From the NCBI GenBank assembly GCA_963830165.1, contig CAWHKZ010000011.1, positions 682,001 to 746,000 of the forward strand: a stretch of DNA of 64,000 nucleotides, given 5' to 3'. This stretch comes from Bog-756 sp963830165. Its GTDB lineage: Bacteria > Actinomycetota > Acidimicrobiia > Acidimicrobiales > RAAP-2. Both the position numbers and the translations under genes were made by a program. Below the pieces are notes generated by a model. That model did no database searches, had not been told where the DNA came from, and worked only from the letters and a program-made list of their open reading frames with translations. Shown here piece by piece: positions 18,202-26,170 of this stretch (within the stretch, counting starts at the first letter, position 1; each line of letters opens with the position of its first letter).

Positions 18202-19542
18202 ATGACCACCACGTACACCCCCGACGACCCCGCGTACCTCGACGAGGCGGACCTGCGCGTCGAGCTCGAGCGAGTCTTCGACCTGTGCCAGGGATGCCGG
18301 CTCTGCTTCAACCTGTGTCCGTCGTTCCCGACCCTGTTCGACCTGGTCGACGCCAACGACGGTGACGTGTCGACGCTGACCGCGGCCGACCAGGACCGGG
18401 TGGTCGACGAGTGCTACCAGTGCAAGCTCTGCTACCCGAAGTGCCCCTACGTGCCGCCCCACGAGTGGCAGCTCGATTTCCCCCGCCTCATGATGCGGGC
18501 CCACGCCGTCCGGCACGACCAGGGCCAGCCGGTCCGCGAGCGGGTGACCGACCAGGTGCTCGGCCGCACCGACCTCATGGGCCGGTTGTCGACGGCCGCC
18601 GCGCCCGTCGTCAACGCGGTGACCGGCACGCCCGGCTCGTGGACCCGGCGGATGATGGAGAAGACGGCGGGCATGGCCGCCGAACGCCTGCTCCCTCCGT
18701 ACGCCCGGACCCGGTTCTCGACGTGGTTCCGCCGCCGCGCCGCCCGCCGCGGTCCCCGGGCCTTCGTGACCGGAGCCCCCCAGGGTGAGGTCTCGGTCTT
18801 CCCCACGTGCTTCATCGAGTACATGGAGCCCGCCATCGGCCAGGACCTGGTCAAGGTCTACGAGCGCAACGGCGTGGCGTGCTCGATGCCCGAGGGGACC
18901 AAGTGCTGCGGTGCCCCCTGGCTCCACCAGGGCAACATCAAGGAATTCACCAAGGCGGCCGAGCGCAACGTGACCGCCCTGGCGGCCGAGGTGCGCAACG
19001 GGAAGGACGTGGTGGTGGCCCAGCCCACCTGCGCCTACGTCGTCCGCCGCGACTACCCCCTCTACCTGGAGCAGACCCCGCTGGCCGCCGACGCGAGGCT
19101 GGTGGCCGAGCACACGTCGGATCCGGCCGAGTACCTGATGGCCCTCCACAAGGGCGAGGGCACCGAGCTCGACACCGACTTCCCCGGCCGCGACGGCGGC
19201 GCGGTGCCCGACCAGGTGACCTACCACGTGGCCTGCCACCTCCAGGCCCAGCACATCGGGCTGAAGAGCCGGGACCTCCTGAAGGTGGCGGGGGTGAAGG
19301 CGACCCTCGTGCAGCGGTGTTCGGGCATCGACGGGACGTGGGGCTACCGCGCCGACAACTACGAACTGGCCCGCAAGGTGGCTGCCCCGATGGCCAGGGA
19401 GGTCCGGGCCGCCGGCAACGACGTGGTCTGCGGCGACTGCCATCTGGCCAACGGGGCCATCGAGCAGGAGACCGGGACCCGCCCGGTCCACCCGATCCAG
19501 CTGGTGGCCCGGGCCTACGGGATCCCCGAGGAGACGCCGTGA
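18202..19542 (+). CDS. GlpC/HdrD-like Fe-S oxidoreductase (CCG domains)
   Basis: Iron-sulfur electron carrier, 446 aa. Two [4Fe-4S] motifs lie near the N-terminus, CQGCRLCFNLCPSF and CYQCKLCYPKCPY. Two cysteine-rich CCG-type domains follow, with GTKCCGAPW and later CHLQAQHIG, RCSGIDGTWG and CGDCHLANGA. It resembles subunit C of anaerobic glycerol-3-phosphate dehydrogenase and heterodisulfide reductase D. Its place between rubrerythrin and DUF3501 matches a recurring gene group in which it probably supplies electrons for peroxide reduction, not glycerol oxidation. It overlaps the next gene (GTGA). Confidence 0.87.
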   Translation: MTTTYTPDDPAYLDEADLRVELERVFDLCQGCRLCFNLCPSFPTLFDLVDANDGDVSTLTAADQDRVVDECYQCKLCYPKCPYVPPHEWQLDFPRLMMRAHAVRHDQGQPVRERVTDQVLGRTDLMGRLSTAAAPVVNAVTGTPGSWTRRMMEKTAGMAAERLLPPYARTRFSTWFRRRAARRGPRAFVTGAPQGEVSVFPTCFIEYMEPAIGQDLVKVYERNGVACSMPEGTKCCGAPWLHQGNIKEFTKAAERNVTALAAEVRNGKDVVVAQPTCAYVVRRDYPLYLEQTPLAADARLVAEHTSDPAEYLMALHKGEGTELDTDFPGRDGGAVPDQVTYHVACHLQAQHIGLKSRDLLKVAGVKATLVQRCSGIDGTWGYRADNYELARKVAAPMAREVRAAGNDVVCGDCHLANGAIEQETGTRPVHPIQLVARAYGIPEETP

Positions 19543-20153
19543 ACCCACGCCCCCTGACCCTCGACGACATCGCCGACCAGCGCGCCTACGAGCGTGAGCG
19601 GGATTCCTTCCGCCGCACCGTGATCGCCCACAAGAAGCTGCGGCGGATCAGCGTCGGCCCGGTCGTCACCCTGACCTTCGAGAGCCGCATGACGATGCGC
19701 TTCCAGGTCCAGGAGATGGCCCGGGCGGAGCGCATGACGACCGACGACCAGATCCAGCACGAGCTCGACGTCTACAACCGGCTGCTGCCCGGCCCCGGCG
19801 AACTGTCCGCCACGCTCTTCCTCGAGCTCACCTCCGAGGAGGAGCTGCGGACGTGGCTGCCCCGGCTGGTGGGCATCGAGCGGTCGGTGGTGCTGGAGAT
19901 CGGCGGGGGGGCCGGTGGGCACGCGGTCCGCTCGGCGCCCGAGGGAGAGCACGAGTCGCAGCTGACCCGCGAGGAGGCCACGTCGGCCGTGCACTACGTG
20001 CGCTTCCCGATGTCGCCGGCCGAGGTGGCGGCCTTCGGGGCGGGGCCGGTGACCCTGCTGATCGATCACCCCGGGTACCCCGACGGGCGGCCCGGGGTGG
20101 TGCTGTCGGACGTCACCCGGGCGGAGCTGGCGCGGGACCTGGCCGGGGAGTAG
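19539..20153 (+). CDS. DUF3501 family protein
   Basis: 204 aa, family of unknown function, recognised by the N-terminal LTLDDIADQRAYERERDSFR, the KKLRRISVGPVVTLTFESR strand, and its constant position after a GlpC-like Fe-S gene and rubrerythrin. Translation is coupled to the upstream gene by a GTGA overlap. No catalytic motif, signal peptide or membrane segment is visible. Role in oxidative stress is inferred from neighbours only. Confidence 0.82.
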   Translation: MNPRPLTLDDIADQRAYERERDSFRRTVIAHKKLRRISVGPVVTLTFESRMTMRFQVQEMARAERMTTDDQIQHELDVYNRLLPGPGELSATLFLELTSEEELRTWLPRLVGIERSVVLEIGGGAGGHAVRSAPEGEHESQLTREEATSAVHYVRFPMSPAEVAAFGAGPVTLLIDHPGYPDGRPGVVLSDVTRAELARDLAGE

Positions 20154-20195
20154 CCGGGGAGTAGCCGGCCGGGGGCCTCGCCGCAGGGCCCCGTC

Positions 20196-20300
20196 GGCGG
20201 GGCGGTGTCCGGCGGGGCGGTGTCCGGCGGGGCGGTGTCCGGCGGGGCGGTGTCCGGCGGGGCGGTGTCCGGCGGGGCGGTGTCCGGCGGGGCGGTGTCG
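20196..20300. repeat. 15-bp tandem repeat, seven copies
   Basis: Unit GGCGGGGCGGTGTCC repeated head to tail with exact 15-bp period (TGTCC at 20206, 20221, 20236, 20251, 20266, 20281, with the last copy ending TGTCG). It fills the gap between convergent DUF3501 and enoyl-CoA hydratase genes. An 11-bp duplication containing a stop codon lies just before it. Confidence 0.95.
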
Positions 20301-20302
20301 AT

Positions 20303-21082
20303 TCAGCGACCGCCGAAGTCGGGGTCGCGTCGGGCCAGGGACGCGGCGATGCCCTCCCGGAAGTCGGCCGTCCCCATCAGCCGCAGCTGCTCGGTTCGCT
20401 CGTGGTCCACCGTGGCCTGGAACCCGTCGACCAGTCCGCCCCGGAGGGTGCGCCGGATCGAGCGCACGGCGAGGGGTGCCGACCGGGCGATCTCGGCGGC
20501 CAGGGCGTGGGCGCCGGCCCGGGGATCCTCGTCCAGGCGGTCGCACAGCCCGATGGCCAGCGCCTCGTCCCCGTCGATGCGCCGCCCGGTGGTCAGCAGC
20601 TCGAGGGCCCGCTGGCGACCGACGGCGGCCGGCAGGGTGAGCGAGATGCCGAAGCCCTGGTGGAACCCGAGCAGGGCGAAGTTGGCGGCGAACCGGCTGG
20701 AGGGTGCGCCCACCCGGAAGTCGGCGGCCAGGGCGAGCCCGAGCCCGCCCCCGATCGCCGACCCCTGGACGGCGGCGACGAGCGGCAGGGGGCCGTCGAC
20801 CAGCTGGCGGGCCGTGCCGTAGAGGGTGGCCAGCGACTCGGGCTCGGGTCGCCCGGTCGACCCGAAGTCGAGGCCGGCGCAGAAGTGGCGACCCTCCGAG
20901 CACAGCACCACGGCCCGGCCGCCGTGACGCTCGGACCAGGCCACGGCGTCGACCACCCCGGCGAGCAGCGCGGCGTCGAAGAAGTTGGCCGGGGGGCGGT
21001 GCATCTCCACCTCGGCGACGTGCCCGCCGTCGAGGACGACGGTCACGTCGCCGAACGTCGCCTGTGCGCCGGCGCCGGTCAT
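20303..21082 (-). CDS. Enoyl-CoA hydratase/isomerase (crotonase) family protein
   Basis: Crotonase-fold enzyme acting on an acyl-CoA, 259 aa. CoA/oxyanion-hole segments are VVLCSEGRHFCAGLDFG and QGSAIGGGLGLALAADFRV; downstream are FALLGFHQGFGISLTL and ARSAPLAVRSIRRTL. The catalytic Glu positions of classical hydratases are not clearly conserved, so hydratase versus isomerase or hydrolase is open. It follows the CaiB gene by 39 bp on the same strand and probably shares its transcript. Confidence 0.87.
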   Translation of the reverse strand: MTGAGAQATFGDVTVVLDGGHVAEVEMHRPPANFFDAALLAGVVDAVAWSERHGGRAVVLCSEGRHFCAGLDFGSTGRPEPESLATLYGTARQLVDGPLPLVAAVQGSAIGGGLGLALAADFRVGAPSSRFAANFALLGFHQGFGISLTLPAAVGRQRALELLTTGRRIDGDEALAIGLCDRLDEDPRAGAHALAAEIARSAPLAVRSIRRTLRGGLVDGFQATVDHERTEQLRLMGTADFREGIAASLARRDPDFGGR

Positions 21083-21121
21083 CGGCCCCCCTCGTCGTGG
21101 ACGCCGGAGTCGGCTCGGGCG

Positions 21122-22262
21122 TCATGCCATGTCGCCGAATTCGGCGAGCACCTCGTCGGTGTGCTGGCCGCTCACCGCGGCGTGGCGGTGCACGGTGGGC
21201 CCGGTGTGGTTGGCGAAGCGGACCGGCTGGGGGATGACCTTGTAGCGGCCGGCCAGCGGGTGGTCGTCCTCGGGGAGGGCGTCGACGAGCTCCTCCAGGG
21301 TGGGTACGGCCGACGCCGGGGATCCCCTTCGCGGTGCAGAAGTCGAGCCACTCCGCCGTGGTCCTCCCGGGCAGGACCGCGGCGACATCGCGGTAGAGGC
21401 TGTCGGCGTGGGCGATGCGGGACCGGGCCGAGCGGATGCGGTCGTCCTCGGCCAGATCGGGACGGCCGGCCTCCCGGAACAGGTCCTCGTAGTTCCGGCG
21501 GGTGTAGGCCAGCACGTTGATCCACCCGTCCTTGGTGCGCTGGGGCCTGCGTTCGGGATTGAGGATGCGGCCGTAGCCCGGGGGTCCGAGCGGCGGCACC
21601 GTGGTGGCCGGTCCGGCGTGCTCGACCAGGGTGAAGGCGGTCAGCACGTCGATCATGGGAACCTCGATCCGCTGTCCCCGTCCGGTGCGCTCCCGCTCGA
21701 ACAGGGCGGCCATGACTGCGTAGGCGATGGTGAGCCCACTGACCTTGTCGGCCACCAGGGTCGGGACGAGGACGGGTTCGCCATCCATGCGCCGGAACGT
21801 GTCGGGGATCCCCGACCCGGCCTGGATCACGTCGTCGTAGGCGGGGGCGTCGGCCGCGGGGGAGTCCGACGGGTAGCCCTGGGCCTGGCAGTACACGACG
21901 TCGTCCCGGACGGCGCGGACGGCCTCGTAGGTGAAGCCGAGCCGGGCGAGGGTGCCGGGCCGCAGGTTGGTCACCACCACGTCGACGGTGGCGGCGATGT
22001 CGAGCGCCCGCCGCAGGCCGTCCGGGTCCTTCAGGTCGAGGACGACGCTCCGCTTGTTGCGCAGGAGGTTGAGGGCCAGCCCGGACAGGGTGGGAACGGG
22101 TCCGGCGGTCATGACCCGGCTGAGCGTGCCCCTCGGATCCTCCACGGTGATCACGTCCGCGCCCAGGTCGCCGAGGATCTGGGTGGCCAGCGGTCCCATG
22201 ACGACCGAACTGAGGTCGAGGACCCGGACACCCTGGAGCGGCCCGGTCGGCGTCGGTGGCAT
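21122..22262 (-). CDS. CaiB/BaiF family CoA-transferase, one frameshift
   Basis: Class III CoA-transferase moving CoA between carboxylic acids. The N-terminus GVRVLDLSSVVMGPLATQILGDLGADVITVE and LNKR-like LLRNKRSVVLDLKDPDG are typical. The catalytic-Asp region is near AYDDVIQAGSGI. The first 320 residues and the last 55 (ASAVPTLEELVDALPEDDHP and onward) are in different frames. Removing one C from the run near 21321-21324 joins them into 379 aa. Start at ATG 22262 with AAAGGA upstream. The upstream gene of an operon with the crotonase. The acyl substrate is unknown. Confidence 0.85.
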
Positions 22263-22324
22263 GGCGGAGTCCTTTGGTGCGGTCCCGGGACGTGCCGGCG
22301 CGTGCCGGCCGGGCGCGGTGGCCA

Positions 22325-22330
22325 ATGGTA
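22325..22330 (-). promoter_or_regulatory. -10 box for the CaiB operon
   Basis: TACCAT on the minus strand, about 60 nt upstream of ATG 22262, giving a leader with a ribosome binding site. Confidence 0.4.
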
Positions 22331-22524
22331 CCGAGCGCCGCAAGGGCCCGGGTCACCCCCGGGCACCGGCCGGCCCCTCCGCCTGGAGCAGGCCCGGGCA
22401 AGGTCGCCGGCAGGGTCCGGGCAAGGTCGCACCCCGAAGGTGGTGGTGCCCCCCGACCGGGTGGCCCGTCCGACGCCCACCGGCGGGACGGCGACGCACT
22501 CCGGTGCAACGAAGGGACCAACCA

Positions 22525-22941
22525 ATGAGCAGTGCCACCACCACCACGATCGTGGGGAACCTGACCCGCGACCCCGAGATCCGCTACACCCGCGAGGGCC
22601 AGGCCACCTGCACCATCGGTGTCGCCGCGAATCGCCGGTGGCAGAACCGGGAGACCAACGAGTGGGAGGAGTCGACCTCGTTCTTCGACGTCGTCGCCTG
22701 GCGGGACCTGGCCGAGAACGTGGCCCTCAGCCTGACCAAGGGCGTGCGGGTCATCGTGACGGGCCGCCTCGAGCAGCGCAGCTGGGAGACCGAGGACGGC
22801 GACAAGCGCTTCAAGATCGAGATCGTCGCCGACGAGGTCGGGCCGGCCCTTCGCTTCGCCACCGTCGACGTGCACCGGGTGGTCCGGCCGACCGCCCAGG
22901 CCGAGGGCGACTCCCTCGCCGAGGACGGGGTCCATGCCTGA
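22525..22941 (+). CDS. ssb: Single-stranded DNA-binding protein (short form)
   Basis: OB-fold SSB, 138 aa, covering TTTTIVGNLTRDPEIRYT, FFDVVAWRDLAENVALSL, KGVRVIVTGRLEQRSWET and FKIEIVADEVGPALRFAT. The C-terminus lacks the usual acidic DDxPF tip that recruits repair proteins and ends EGDSLAEDGVHA. Together with its location away from rpsF/rpsR/rplI this suggests a second, specialised SSB. AAGGGA lies upstream of the ATG. It overlaps a 63-residue ORF by 8 bp. Confidence 0.88.
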   Translation: MSSATTTTIVGNLTRDPEIRYTREGQATCTIGVAANRRWQNRETNEWEESTSFFDVVAWRDLAENVALSLTKGVRVIVTGRLEQRSWETEDGDKRFKIEIVADEVGPALRFATVDVHRVVRPTAQAEGDSLAEDGVHA

Positions 22942-23125
22942 GCGCCGGCGCCCGAGTCCGGTCCACTTCGGCGTCCGGGTGATCCTGACCAAGGAGGAGG
23001 CGTTCGGGGCCTGCCAGACCCTGGCGGACGCGGGCCGGCTGCTCGTCCGGGCAGGAGGCCACGAGGAGGCGGACTCCCTGGGCTCGCTGTTCGAGCTCCT
23101 GGAGGAGCGCATGGTCGCTTCCTGA
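22934..23125 (+). CDS. Small hypothetical protein, coupled to ssb
   Basis: 63 aa, starting inside the ssb stop region. Composition is ordinary for this genome, with an N-terminal VHFGVRVILTKEEAFGAC and an acidic helical C-terminal half (EEADSLGSLFELLEERM). No family recognised. The overlap suggests translational coupling and a role connected to the short SSB, but it could also be fortuitous. Confidence 0.5.
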   Translation: MPERRRPSPVHFGVRVILTKEEAFGACQTLADAGRLLVRAGGHEEADSLGSLFELLEERMVAS

Positions 23126-23294
23126 CCCCGTGCGGGGACCCCTCGACGGCCCGGGCCGGTCCACCCCTCCCGGCCCGGGCCCGTCACCTCCGTGCTGACA
23201 GCCGGCCGGACTCCCGGTACCGCGGGGACCGGTCCGGCTCGCCCGGGTCCGTCCTGATCCGGTCCGACCGACACAGCACGCGGCATGACGCGGT

Positions 23295-23326
23295 TCCGCC
23301 CCCGACCGGACGAGGTCGGGGGCGGA
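23295..23326. terminator. Perfect 13-bp stem-loop between convergent genes
   Basis: Arms 23295-23307 and 23314-23326 pair perfectly around a 6-nt loop GGACGA. No U-tract follows on either strand. Placed between the ssb unit and msrB, it probably ends transcription from both sides. The remaining part of the 23126-23358 gap shows no gene. Confidence 0.7.
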
Positions 23327-23358
23327 GACGCGCGCGGCCTCGGGAGGCGGGCCCGGCG

Positions 23359-23784
23359 TCAGCTTTCGGTCGGCTCGAACTCGAGGGAGAGCGAGTTGAC
23401 GCAGTAGCGCAGGCCCGTCGGGGCCGGACCGTCGGGGAACACGTGGCCGAGGTGGCCGCCGCAGCGGGCGCAGGTGATCTCGGTGCGGTGCATCCCGTAG
23501 GACGAGTCGTCGTGCTCCTCGATGGTGCCGTCGGCCAGCGCCCGGGTGAAGCTGGGCCAGCCGGACCCGGACTCGAACTTGGCCTCGGTCGGGAACAGCT
23601 CGGCGCCGCAGCCGGCGCACGTGAACATGCCCGACCCTTCGACGTGGAGCAGCTCGCCCGACCAGGCCGGTTCGGTGCCCTTCTGGCGCAGGACGGCGTA
23701 GCGCTCGGGTGTGAGTCGCGTCCGCCACTCCTCGTCGGTCAGCTCGACCTTGCCGCCCGCCGTGGGCCCGTCGGTGGTGCTCAT
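23359..23784 (-). CDS. msrB: Peptide methionine-R-sulfoxide reductase
   Basis: Repairs methionine-R-sulfoxide in proteins. 141 aa from ATG 23784, which has GGAGGG 6 nt upstream; the frame extends further but without support. Zinc-binding pairs are CAGC near residue 55 and CARCGGHLGHVFPDGP near residue 102. The catalytic Cys lies in LRYCVNSLSLEF near the C-terminus. The typical SGSGWPSF and HRTEI motifs are intact. Convergent with the ssb unit. Confidence 0.95.
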   Translation of the reverse strand: MSTTDGPTAGGKVELTDEEWRTRLTPERYAVLRQKGTEPAWSGELLHVEGSGMFTCAGCGAELFPTEAKFESGSGWPSFTRALADGTIEEHDDSSYGMHRTEITCARCGGHLGHVFPDGPAPTGLRYCVNSLSLEFEPTES

Positions 23785-24032
23785 GGTGATCCCTCCTCGT
23801 AGGTCGCCGTGCCGTCCGGACGCTCCCGGTGTCGGACGCCGGCGCAACCGATGGGGTCAACGTTCCCACGTCCCGGGGTGTTCCCGTCGACGTGGGCCCT
23901 TCCGCCACCTGGCCGTCGTCGGGCGAGGGTCCCGGTGCGTCGGCGTCCGGCCCGCTCCTGACCTGGGGGAACGCGGCCGGACGCGGCGGGCCCACCACCG
24001 CGCCGCCCCGGCCGGGCCCGAAACCCACTTTG

Positions 24033-24049
24033 CTAACGTCGCGTCAGAT
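24033..24049. promoter_or_regulatory. Palindromic site upstream of fadE30 (copy 1 of 3)
   Basis: CTAACG-TCG-CGTCAG-AT, an inverted repeat 35 bp before ATG 24085. Nearly the same sequence occurs at 26154-26170 and 34566-34582, each at the start of an acyl-CoA metabolism gene. Probable repressor operator. Confidence 0.45.
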
Positions 24050-24084
24050 TTCGCGCCGCCCCCTCCCCACAGGACGCCTGCACC

Positions 24085-25275
24085 ATGGACCTTCGAGACC
24101 GACCCGAGAACGATGCCTTCCGCAAGGAGGTCCGGGCCTGGCTGGCCGACCACGTGGTCGGCGAGTTCGCCGCCCTCGGCGGCCGCGGCGGCTCGGGCGA
24201 CGAGACCTACGGGTTCGACGTCCGCCTCGAGTGGGAGAGGGAGCTGGCCGCCGGGCGCTGGACCTGCCTCGGCTGGCCGGTCGAGTACGGCGGGCGGGGG
24301 GCCTCCATCGCCCACCAGGTCATCTTCAACGAGGAGTACGTCAAGGCCCGGGCCCCGGGTCGGGTCAGCATCCTCGGCGAGGGCCTGCTCGGCCCCACCC
24401 TCATCCACTACGGCACGGAGCAGCAGCAGGACCGGTTCTTGCCGCGCATCGTGGACGGCACCGAACTGTGGTGCCAGGGCTACTCCGAGCCGAACGCCGG
24501 CAGCGACCTCGCCAACGTGGCGACCAGGGCCGAGCTCGACGGTGACGAGTGGGTCGTCACCGGCCAGAAGGTCTGGACGTCGCTGGCCCACCAGTCAGAC
24601 TGGTGCTTCGTGGTCTGTCGCACCGAGCCGGGCTCCGTCCGCCACAAGGGACTGTCGTACCTGCTCGTCCCCATGGACCAGCCCGGTGTCGAGATCCGGC
24701 CGATCACCCAGCTGACCCGCACGTCGGAGTTCAACGAGGTCTTCTTCGACGGCGCCCGGACGGCCCGGGACCTCGTGGTGGGGGAGCCGGGCGACGGCTG
24801 GCGGGTGGCGCTGGCCACCCTGGGCTACGAGCGGGGTGTCGGCCTCCTCGGCCACCAGCTCTCGTTCCGCCGCGAGCTCGACCACCTGATGGAGGTGGCC
24901 CGGGAGAACGGGCGGTCCCGGGATCCGGTCGTCCGCCAACGCCTGGCCCGTTCGTACGCCGAGCTCGAGGTGCTCCGGTACAACACGCTGCGCAGCCTGT
25001 CCGGCTACGACGGGCCGGTGGCCCCGCCCGAGGCCTCGATCATCAAGCTCTACTGGGCGTCCTGGCACCAGCGACTCGGCGAACTGGCCATGGACGTGCG
25101 GGGCCCGGCCGGCCTGGTGGCCGAGTCGGCGCCCTACGAGCTGGACGGGTTCCAGCGGACCTTCCTGTTCAGCCGGTCCGAGACCATCTACGGCGGATCC
25201 AACGAGATCCAGAGGAACATCATCGGCGAGCGGGTCCTCGGCCTGCCGCCCGAACCCAAGGGAGAGCTCCGTTGA
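24085..25275 (+). CDS. fadE30: Acyl-CoA dehydrogenase, FadE30-like
   Basis: FAD-dependent acyl-CoA dehydrogenase, 396 aa. Closely follows mycobacterial FadE30, which dehydrogenates the HIP-derived CoA ester during breakdown of steroid rings C and D: segments TCLGWPVEYGGRG, ELWCQGYSEPNAGSDLA, GQKVWTSLAHQSDWC, EFNEVFFDGARTA and TIYGGSNEIQRNIIGERVLG. The next genes are ipdF- and fadD3-like, the companions expected from that pathway. The stop overlaps the next gene's TTG start. A palindrome upstream may control it. The call comes from remembered family sequences, not a database search. Confidence 0.85.
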   Translation: MDLRDRPENDAFRKEVRAWLADHVVGEFAALGGRGGSGDETYGFDVRLEWERELAAGRWTCLGWPVEYGGRGASIAHQVIFNEEYVKARAPGRVSILGEGLLGPTLIHYGTEQQQDRFLPRIVDGTELWCQGYSEPNAGSDLANVATRAELDGDEWVVTGQKVWTSLAHQSDWCFVVCRTEPGSVRHKGLSYLLVPMDQPGVEIRPITQLTRTSEFNEVFFDGARTARDLVVGEPGDGWRVALATLGYERGVGLLGHQLSFRRELDHLMEVARENGRSRDPVVRQRLARSYAELEVLRYNTLRSLSGYDGPVAPPEASIIKLYWASWHQRLGELAMDVRGPAGLVAESAPYELDGFQRTFLFSRSETIYGGSNEIQRNIIGERVLGLPPEPKGELR

Positions 25276-26108
25276 GCGACGCACCGACCGGAGGACCGAC
25301 GACGCGACCGACCGGGCCGCCACCGGCCCCCGAGCCGCCGGCCGGCCACGGGCTCCTCGAGGGCAGGATCGTCGTGGTCACCGCGGCGGCCGGCACCGGC
25401 ATCGGCTTCGCCACGGCCAAGCGGTGCATCGAGGAGGGGGCCACCGTGGTGGTGTCCGATGCCCACGAGCGCCGGCTCGGCGAGGCGGCCGACGCCCTGG
25501 CCGAACTGCCGGAGGCGAGCGGGGTGCGCCCGCTGGCCGTACCGTGCAACGTGACGGTGGAGGAGGAGGTCCTGGCCCTCTACGACGCCGCGGTGGCCGA
25601 GCACGGCCGGTTCGACGTGGCGGTCAACAACGCCGGGCTCGGGGGCCAGGTCGACGTGGTCGACATGACCGACGAACAGTGGGACCTCGTGCTCGACGTC
25701 ACGCTCACCGGGACCTTCCGGTGCACCCGTGCCGCGCTCCGTCACTTCTACGCCCGGGGCGAGGGCGGCGTGATCGTCAACAACGCGTCGGTACTGGGCT
25801 GGCGGGCCCAGGGGGGGCAGGCCCACTACGCGGCGGCCAAGGCCGGCGTGATGGCCCTCACCCGGTGCTCGGCGGTGGAGGCCGCGCCCCACGGGGTGCG
25901 TATCAACGCGGTCTCGCCGAGCCTGGCCGTCCACCCCTTCCTCAACAAGGTCATGGCCGACGACGATCTGGCCGAGCTGGCCCGCCGGGAGGTCTTCGGC
26001 CGCGGGGCCGAGGTGTGGGAGGTGGCCAACGTCATCGCGTTCCTGGCCAGCGGCTACGCCACCTTCATGACCGGCGAGGTGGTGTCGGTCAGCAGTCAGC
26101 ACCCCTGA
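25272..26108 (+). CDS. ipdF: SDR dehydrogenase, IpdF-like
   Basis: Short-chain dehydrogenase, 278 aa, starting at TTG 25272 in a TTGA overlap. The cofactor motif is VVVTAAAGTGIGFATAKRC instead of the usual TGxxxGIG, followed by SDAHERRLGE, NVTVEEEV, VAVNNAGLGGQVDVVDMT and the active-site S/Y/K in VNNASVLGWRAQGG and HYAAAKAGVMALTR. This pattern fits IpdF, the steroid-ring enzyme that oxidises the 5-hydroxyl of the HIP-derived CoA intermediate. It is cotranscribed with fadE30. The N-terminal 25 residues are Pro/Gly-rich and may be unstructured. Confidence 0.83.
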   Translation: MSDAPTGGPTTRPTGPPPAPEPPAGHGLLEGRIVVVTAAAGTGIGFATAKRCIEEGATVVVSDAHERRLGEAADALAELPEASGVRPLAVPCNVTVEEEVLALYDAAVAEHGRFDVAVNNAGLGGQVDVVDMTDEQWDLVLDVTLTGTFRCTRAALRHFYARGEGGVIVNNASVLGWRAQGGQAHYAAAKAGVMALTRCSAVEAAPHGVRINAVSPSLAVHPFLNKVMADDDLAELARREVFGRGAEVWEVANVIAFLASGYATFMTGEVVSVSSQHP

Positions 26109-26149
26109 GACGGACCCGGCCGGCCGATCCCGCACCCGGGGCCATGCAC

Positions 26150-26170
26150 TACCCTGACGGCGTGTCAGAT
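26150..26170 (+). promoter_or_regulatory. fadD3 leaderless -10 box overlapping palindrome (copy 2 of 3)
   Basis: TACCCT (26150-26155) is 6 nt before GTG 26162. The palindrome CTGACG-GCG-TGTCAG-AT covers 26154-26170, overlapping both the -10 box and the start codon, a position suited to repression. Confidence 0.5.

Noticed and set aside
20196..20300. CRISPR-like direct repeats at 20.2 kb
   Set aside because: Units are contiguous with no spacers and there are no cas genes.
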